Source: Hydnum rufescens UP504 (lineage: Eukaryota; Basidiomycota; Agaricomycetes; Cantharellales; Hydnaceae). From it: a stretch of DNA of 64,000 bases. Shown in pieces: positions 57,966-64,000 of the stretch (the first letter of the stretch is position 1; each line of letters opens with the position of its first letter). The translations under genes were made by a program, and so were the position numbers. Location: contig MU129040.1 in the NCBI GenBank assembly GCA_014904985.1, positions 114,989 to 178,988 on the forward strand, written 5' to 3'. The notes under the pieces are model-generated. The model saw only the letters and a program-made list of their open reading frames with translations, was not told the origin of the DNA and did no database searches.

Positions 57966-59030
57966 ATTGGTTATACAATGATTGGGATTGTGTGGGTGAA
58001 ATATGGGTGGGGGCACTCTTCATCCTCCAAATCTCCAAATACTATGATAAAATGAGTGATCTGAATGAGGAGGCGACCATCCAAACTGAAGTCTTTGATT
58101 CAGATTTGATTCAGGCAAGCAAAATAGAAGTGTTCGTTGTTGTTTTTGGTGTCAGGATAAAATGCACCAAATTCCCCTACTTGTGGCAATAGGAAGGGCA
58201 AATTGTGGGTAGTTATGTATACTTTTAAGCCGATTTCAGTTTCTGGCATTGTTGTGAAGTCCTGACATGAAAGAGAAATTCCATCAGCAGTTGAATTTGA
58301 ATCACTGCCTGAGTTCTCGATATCATCTAGGTTCCTGTTTGTTTAGTGAATGTCCTTAATGATTGCAGTTTTCACATACTGGTTGAGCTCATGACTTTTT
58401 CGAGGTTGTAGCAGGGGGTTTTGGATTTGCAGATGAAGGTGTTTGGTCCACGTTTTTCAATGATTTTGTATCCAGTTGTTTGACTTCTGGCACATGACTG
58501 AATTTGCAATTTCATATGCATTTATGGCATTTTCATGATGGAGGAGGATTTTGTTTTTAGTGGTGGTTCAATGATGATGAGGGTTTATTTGGGGAGGTCA
58601 TGGGTGAATGTAGGAAGGTAGATCGCCTCTCTATTGACATTTCCATACACAGTTAGCCTTATCTGCACCCTTACATGAAAATAAGAATCATTGGAGTAGT
58701 CTTGGGTCATGCAGTATGATTCAATGTGGGCGATCATATACGTTTGGATCGTGGTTGTTGTGTTGGGGCAAAAGTAATCCCTTCATCTGATGTGAAGATT
58801 TAGAATAGGGTCATTCCAGTCCCAGATGTGCTGCACAAAAAAAACCATGTGCCCCACTGTATCATCCAGGATGTATACACTGTTGAGGTTGGATGGGAGT
58901 TCTGCGTGGGTTTCAGAAATGCTGTCCATAAATGCATTGGTAGGCATAATTGATGGTGTTCTACCCCTTTTTAGGTAAGCATTTATATAAGTAGCATTGT
59001 TTCTGACATACATTCTTTTTAGAGTTGTGT
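57966..59030 (-). pseudogene. Decayed unrecognised ORF
   Basis: The minus-strand frame from about 59013 (MYVRNNATYINAYLKRGRTP) runs to 58783. It continues after a TGA, read as RDYFCPNTT...HIESYCMTQDYSND, to about 58590. Another block is at about 58350-58000 (FTTMPETEIGLKVYITTHNL). The stops are TGA, as in the neighbouring elements. A transposon origin is likely from the context, but no domain is recognised. Confidence 0.4.
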
Positions 59031-59635
59031 GGATGGGATGAGAAAAGAGGAATTTGTTTGTTGGAGGTGTTCTTATAAGTTGGATTGGATTGGTCTAGGC
59101 CTAGAAATTTACTTGGATTTTCAGGGTTCTAGATTTGGGTTCGGATTTGGTGTATTAATTTGTTAAGTCATGGGTTTGATTTTGCTGTTTATAGACTTGT
59201 AGTTTCTGTTTCTGATTTTAGTGTGGTTTTTTATGGCTTGGTTCAGGCTATATGGGCCATAACTTGTTGAGTTTTGACTTTGACTTTGGTCTTTGGTTGA
59301 TTTTTTTTTTTTTTTTGATTTTGCTAAGTTCAAAGTAAGCATTGGGTGAAGTCAAACATATTTTTAAAGGTAGAACAGGAATCCAGGATTTTTAATTAGG
59401 AGTTTTTAGATGAGTTCAGACACTTTTAAGACTTTTTAGAGAAGAAAAAAAAGGAAAAGATAAGGTTTTTCTTGGCCAATAGGTGACATATTTAGTACAT
59501 TTGGACTTGGAGCATATGCAAAAGGAACATTTGAGGCACAGATTTTATAGTTAAGGATGGGATCAGTGAGAAAGAAAGAAAGAAGAGAAAAGACAGAGAG
59601 GAGTAGGGAACAGATTGGATGACTATGAAATGCAG

Positions 59636-60060
59636 GGTTATGAGGTGTGAGGTTGCAAGGCACAAGATTGCGAGGTGTGAGATTGTGAGGCATGAGATAT
59701 GAGGTATGAGTTTGTGAGGTGTGAGATTGCGAGGCACAAGATATGAGGTATGAGTTTGTGAGGTGTGGGATTGTGAGGCGTGAGATACGAGGTATGAGTT
59801 TGTGAGGTGCAGGCTGCAAGGTATGAGATTGCAAGGTGTGGGCTATGAAGTACAAGTTTGTGAGATGTGAATTGCAAGGTACAAGTTTGCGAGGCATGGG
59901 CTACAAGGTACAATATTGCAAGGCGTGGGCTACGAAGTATGAGTTTGTGAGATGCGAATTGTGAGGTGTGGGGAGAGAGTGTGTGTTTTGAGATACAAGG
60001 TGTGAGATGCAGGTTGCGAGACTTACGAGAGAGTGTGTTTTGAGATATGAGATGCAATGG
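59636..60060 (+). repeat. Minisatellite of GTGAGATTGCGAGGC-type words
   Basis: About 20 degenerate copies of a 19-22-bp unit (GAGGTGTGAGATTGCGAGGC). Minus-strand frames over it give SQTHTSYL-type repeats, which are artefacts of the repeat. Confidence 0.85.
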
Positions 60061-60379
60061 ACCATGTTGGGCTACCACCCATTTGAGTCAACATCAGAAT
60101 CCTTGGTTGCTGGATTGGATGGGAGGTCTGCAAGCTCATAAGGGGCCGCTGGGTCTTTCTTGAATTCAGCCCATTCATTGTCTAGGGGGTCATATTGGAT
60201 GTTGCATACATGTCTAGTGTAGTAGAGGACTGCTCAATCATCAGGCACAATTGTTAGAAAGGAAGTGTCTGTTTCATGGAGGGACAATGCAAGCTGGGAT
60301 ATTGTGGGGGCGATATGATGATGGAGGGCAAAGGCTGCAGAAGGCATGTCTAACCTATGATGTTGTCATATAATATTGG

Positions 60380-61624
60380 CTGCATGGATAAAGATACAGG
60401 ATTGTCTGTCAGTCTGTGATATGTGATGAAATGCTGAAGGATAGAGAAGACAATTGCACCAGTTAGCAATGCATTCTTCATCACGGGCTAACTTGATGTC
60501 GCAATTGTTGAGTATCTTGGATTTTGTTTTGAGGTCAGCCTCTCACTGATGAAGAGTGGATGAGAGAAGTGCAAGGGGCAGCATGAGAGAATCGATTTGC
60601 ATGTTATGATTGGCAACCATGCAACTTAGCTGGTCAAGAAGATCTGCATGTTGCTTTACATCCTCATAACACTTGTCTTCATATTCTTGTTGGACTTCAT
60701 CCAGTCATTGTGCAACATTGTGCTCATGATCTATGATTGCTTGTCTGTATGAAGGCCATGCATGGTATGAGTTGGCATTTTTGCCAGGTTGTGGGATACT
60801 GATTGGTTGCTTATAAAAGTTGCATGGAGCACAAGGAGGGTGTTTTGATGAATGAGATAGGTGGGATGAGATACGGGACAATGGATGAGAAGAGTTTGTC
60901 AAGTTCAAAGTGAGTGAATCTGTGGAGGAGTGGAATATTTCGCATAGTTGCTGAGTGGTTGGAGACCTAGTTTGACTTGCAGTTTCTTTCTTGGCAGTCT
61001 GATTCATCTCAAGTTCTTGTCGTAATGTGAATAGGTCGCCTACAGTCATATCAGGAGGGAATGATTTAAGAGGAATCTCTGTTTGAACAGATGATGGCAG
61101 TTGTGAGTCAGAAGCATGCTGGGTCTCAGGGTTCTTTGGTTGATCTTCTGCATCATTTTGTTTAGCCTTTTGTTCAGCTATGAGATGGTCAGAGAATGAT
61201 GTGGCAGACTGAACTGGTCTGGGGTGTAGATCAGTGGTCTGATGGTGTAATGTGAGACATGGGTCAAGTGCAAAATGGACATTGGAGCCTACAGGTTGGC
61301 TGGGGTTAGACTGTTCATCATTATTGTATATTTTTACAATTTGGTTCAAAGACAAATTGATAGAATCAGGCCAGAAACTCTGTGTTGTGTTAGTATTATA
61401 TGGGTGTGTTGATGTAGAGGTTTGTACCTCATCCAACTCATCTTTTGCTTCAGCAAGGAGCTGAAGAAGGTATCATTGCCAAGCTTGATTTTGGTTAGCT
61501 GCATAGGAGGCACAGGCGAAGGAGTGGGTGTATTGATATACTGGAATGTGTAGTTGGGAGTTGAGGTCACAGTGAGGTCAAGCAAGGCTGAGTTGGACAT
61601 AGTGAAGACTGTGGAGTAGTTCAT
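60380..61624 (-). pseudogene. Coiled-coil-like unrecognised protein remnant
   Basis: The frame starts at ATG 61624 (MNYSTVFTMSNSALLDLTVT). It shifts by one near 61455, giving LLAEAKDELDEVQTSTS, and runs through a long Ser/Thr/Gln-rich part. It crosses TGA at 60707-60705 and another near 60547 and then reads LDEVQQEYEDKCYEDVKQHADLL. Both stops are TGA where CGA gives a sensible continuation. The end is heptad-like. It could be a gag-type or host protein; I do not recognise it. Confidence 0.45.
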
Positions 61625-62160
61625 ATGATGGTTGGCTGGTACTTTTGTTAGTGGATTGTCTGTGCTTTTATACCCATCATTCTCACCTGTGCCTGAGCTT
61701 GATGACTCGTTTTTTGTTGTGGGACAGAAGTTCTAAGCGAAATCAGATGATAGCTAGCCAGCAGAGTCATCCTTAGGTCGTTGTGCGAAGTGTTGTTCAT
61801 AGATATGAGTGGACTGAGAGAAAAGAAAAAGAGAAAACAATAAGCAATAATTTATGTGATTTAAGTTATGGGGAAGCAGGAGGAGGTGATTGTCAACAGT
61901 GGTGATTATCTAGACATTGCAGAAGGAGGATGAGGGCGAGGGGACACTGATTTTGCAATGTGGTCTTCTTTTTAAAAGCAGTAGCATCAATTTTTCATGG
62001 CACAGCACATTCCGTGACTCAACGCCTCATGGCCCAGGGTGACAATCGTGGGATTTTCTTAGTCCCACATCATTGGAGTGATCTCAGATTCATATGGTTA
62101 CCAATAATTTTTGTGATGTGGCTTTAGTCAAAATAATTTCAGGGATTTCCTTTTTAAGAC
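61625..62160. other. No gene
   Basis: CpG-poor sequence. 62005-62085 contains TTCCGTGACTCAACGCCTCATG and a TGGGATTTTCTTAGTCCCA inverted repeat. It could include the downstream end of the neighbouring Ty3-type element, but no LTR boundary is recognised. Confidence 0.35.
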
Positions 62161-64000
62161 TTAAATTTCCATATCTAGACTTTCTTCAGATGACTTGTAA
62201 TAAGATTCAGTGATTTGGGGTTCTTCTGTGTGACTTCCTAGAATTTCTTGAAGAATGTTCCATCGCCTCCACTCCACTAATTTGTCTTCCCAATACCCCC
62301 ATGAATCTGTGGCTCTTGGTGGTGGCCAAAGATAGCTACTTAATTGATTTTCTGGTCCAAGGGATACTGGTGGACATTGTTTCTTGATAATAATATCCCT
62401 GTTGAATGTCATTGCATGTCCTGTATTTTTTGTGTATTTTTCTGCATTTTCTTGAATTGATCCTTAGTCTATGGCACTGTGGCTCTCATTGCTGGCAACG
62501 TCCATTGTGGCTATATGGTCATGCATATGATATTTTTTTAAACAATTTCCAGTGAATGTTCCATTGATTAGCATACCACTAATTCTTCTAGTTGATAGGA
62601 TCCACGGGGATGGTGATGCCGAACCCAGTATGGTCCAATCCACTGTACCTCCCCCTTTTGTCCATGTTGCATTAGTAATACAGAATTGAACACCAATACA
62701 ATTTCGCCTGGTTGGTAATCCCCATTTACTAGTACATTTTCATTTTGTTTCATGTAATCTTGAGCACTCTGGATTCTTGCTTGAAGAACATCATTTGAAG
62801 CAGTTTGAATGTCTTTGTCATGATGGGTTAATTGTACTCTGCAGATAGCTAATAATTCTTCTGTAGTTTGGACTGCACCCCATTTTAATGTATACCATGA
62901 TGCATCTGTAATATCGAATGGAAACACATGATGTTTTCCATAGAGTAGGTAATAGGGGGTATGACTGGTCATCCACTTTACTGTTACTCGGTCTGCCCAC
63001 ATACATGAATAAAAATATTTTGACCATTGGCTCAGATTTCCTTTACTAGCAACAAATAGCAAATTTATCCAGGTTCTATGACCATGTTCTATCATTCTAT
63101 TTGCTTCTGGGTGATATGGGGCAGCTTGGACAATTGGTACATTATATTCATCCACCATGATTTGGACTAATCTGTCAAATTCTGTGCCATTGTCCATGGT
63201 GATTTGTAATACACAGCCGAACCAGCACATGACATCTTCAAATAGAAACCAGGTGACATTCTTACTTGAGGCCTTATGTAACATTTTTGCTTCCAGCCAT
63301 CTGGAGAGATCATCCTGGAGATCAATGATGTATTTGAATCCATTAGACACTGGCATGTGAACTGTGTCCATATTAAATTTACATAATATTGTATTAATGT
63401 AGGTTAGGCTCAATGTGATTTTTGGGTGGGTCACAGATCTTTGCTGGCATTCATGGCATGTCCAGCAATACCAGGCCACATAGGATAACATATTAGGCCA
63501 GTAAAATCTGTCTGATAATTTTTTGAACATCAGGTCTCATCTGCAGTGACCAGATTTGTCATGTGCTGCCTTACATAAGTGGGCTCAATCATCTGGGTTT
63601 TTGATAACTTTCAGTGGCAATTGACCAGTTTTAGGCCTTCTCCATAGGGTTTCTTGATACAAAAAATAGTGTTTGGTAGTCTGAATAAATGTTTTGGTGT
63701 TCTTGACTCCTGAGGGTATTTTTAAGTGGTTTAAATAATATTCAATCCTTTTCCAATGGTCTTCTCCATCAGAATCTTTGAGTTTGTGTGGATGTTCTTT
63801 GATTTTTGAGTCAATCTCTGAATGTTGTGAGACTGTATTGAAATTTCTTTGAGTTACTGAGTGGCTTGGCATGAAAGAGCTACAAATTCACCATTTCTAG
63901 ACATATTTTCTTGTGGTTTGAGTGATATTGCTGTGTTATTTTGTCTGAATTCAATGATGTCTTCATATGGTTCCCTTTTAATCCTTGTAGCTGATAGTGT
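62161..64000 (-). mobile_element. Second Ty3-type element, integrase end (runs off right edge)
   Basis: Minus-strand pol whose RT part would lie beyond 64000. The integrase is described separately. Downstream of it, 62412-62161 reads RDIIIKKQCPPVSLGPENQLSSYLW in another frame, a possible C-terminal tail. It differs from the chromovirus at 46-52 kb in integrase sequence and lacks a chromodomain. Confidence 0.75.
62568..63872 (-). pseudogene. Retroelement integrase with in-frame TGA stops
   Basis: Reads DGEDHWKRIEYYLNHL...LYQETLWRRPKTGQLP, then an HHCC zinc region (AHDKSGH ... CWTCHEC, about 63560-63450). The DDE core follows with FNMDTVHMP (first Asp, about 63370), ITMDNGTEF (second Asp, about 63195) and NRMIEHGHR (Glu, about 63090). 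The end is GEVQWIGPYWVRHHHPRGSYQL. TGA interrupts at 63587-63585 and 63539-63537, in one continuous frame and at CGA-like positions. The order and spacing of the DDE residues are otherwise intact. Confidence 0.85.

Noticed and set aside
59436..60078. Minus-strand ORFs with THTSYL repeats
   Set aside because: They are translations of the minisatellite and change frame without effect; no coding signal outside it.
1..64000. tRNA, rRNA or other structured RNA genes
   Set aside because: Looked for tRNA box pairs and rRNA signatures by eye. Apart from the tRNA-like boxes in repeat R nothing convincing was found; a covariance search would be needed to exclude them.

Overview
The window looks like fungal nuclear DNA, most likely from an agaricomycete (Basidiomycota). 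Genes have many short introns of 50-110 nt with GT..AG ends and CTAAC/CTGAY branch points. The gene set fits this: DPH3, mitochondrial MTO1, a Yop1/HVA22-type protein, DNA ligase I, a DUF6593-type protein and an F-box protein, plus Tad-like and Ty3 chromovirus retroelements. I see no bacterial gene organisation.

Layout. 1-9075: one block (DPH3 / HVA22-REEP / a small 'MGS' membrane gene) occurs three times. Copy A (1-2110, direct) is very indel-rich. Copy B (2175-4370) is inverted. Copy C (6690-9075, direct) is the best. B is fused at about 4370 into the middle of an MTO1 exon. In C, DPH3 (-) and HVA22 (+) diverge from 94 bp. 9076-28657: CpG-rich, mostly weak ORFs, with two more MGS genes (12126-12458, 13221-13532), a paralogous segment pair (9930-10900 and 14480-15510), a two-TM protein, a DUF6593 gene and an F-box gene. 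28658-31963: DNA ligase I on the minus strand. 32184-34536: a 5'-truncated non-LTR retroelement with a 13-bp target-site duplication. About 34980-37349: an MFS transporter.

From about 37.6 kb the character changes. CpG becomes rare and coding remnants carry TGA stops where CGA (Arg) is expected, as from decay of methylated CpG. 38770-43837 is a mirror-symmetric 5-kb element: 268-bp near-identical terminal inverted repeats, a central palindrome, and six exon/intron-like units per arm. Each unit has a palindrome just upstream of the splice donor and a second perfect hairpin between donor and branch point. Three more such units lie at 44842-45554, behind an unrecognised acidic ORF. I consider this array the most novel object in the window. 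It is followed by a chromovirus with an intact 3' LTR (to 52157), a repeat family R with four copies in both orientations (52471-57965), decayed ORFs, minisatellites, and an integrase from a second Ty3-type element running off the right end.

Sequence quality matters for interpretation. In the first 37 kb nearly every recognisable gene needs one single-base homopolymer-type correction, and different copies need different corrections. This points to residual long-read indel errors and possibly a fold-back chimera at 1-4370.
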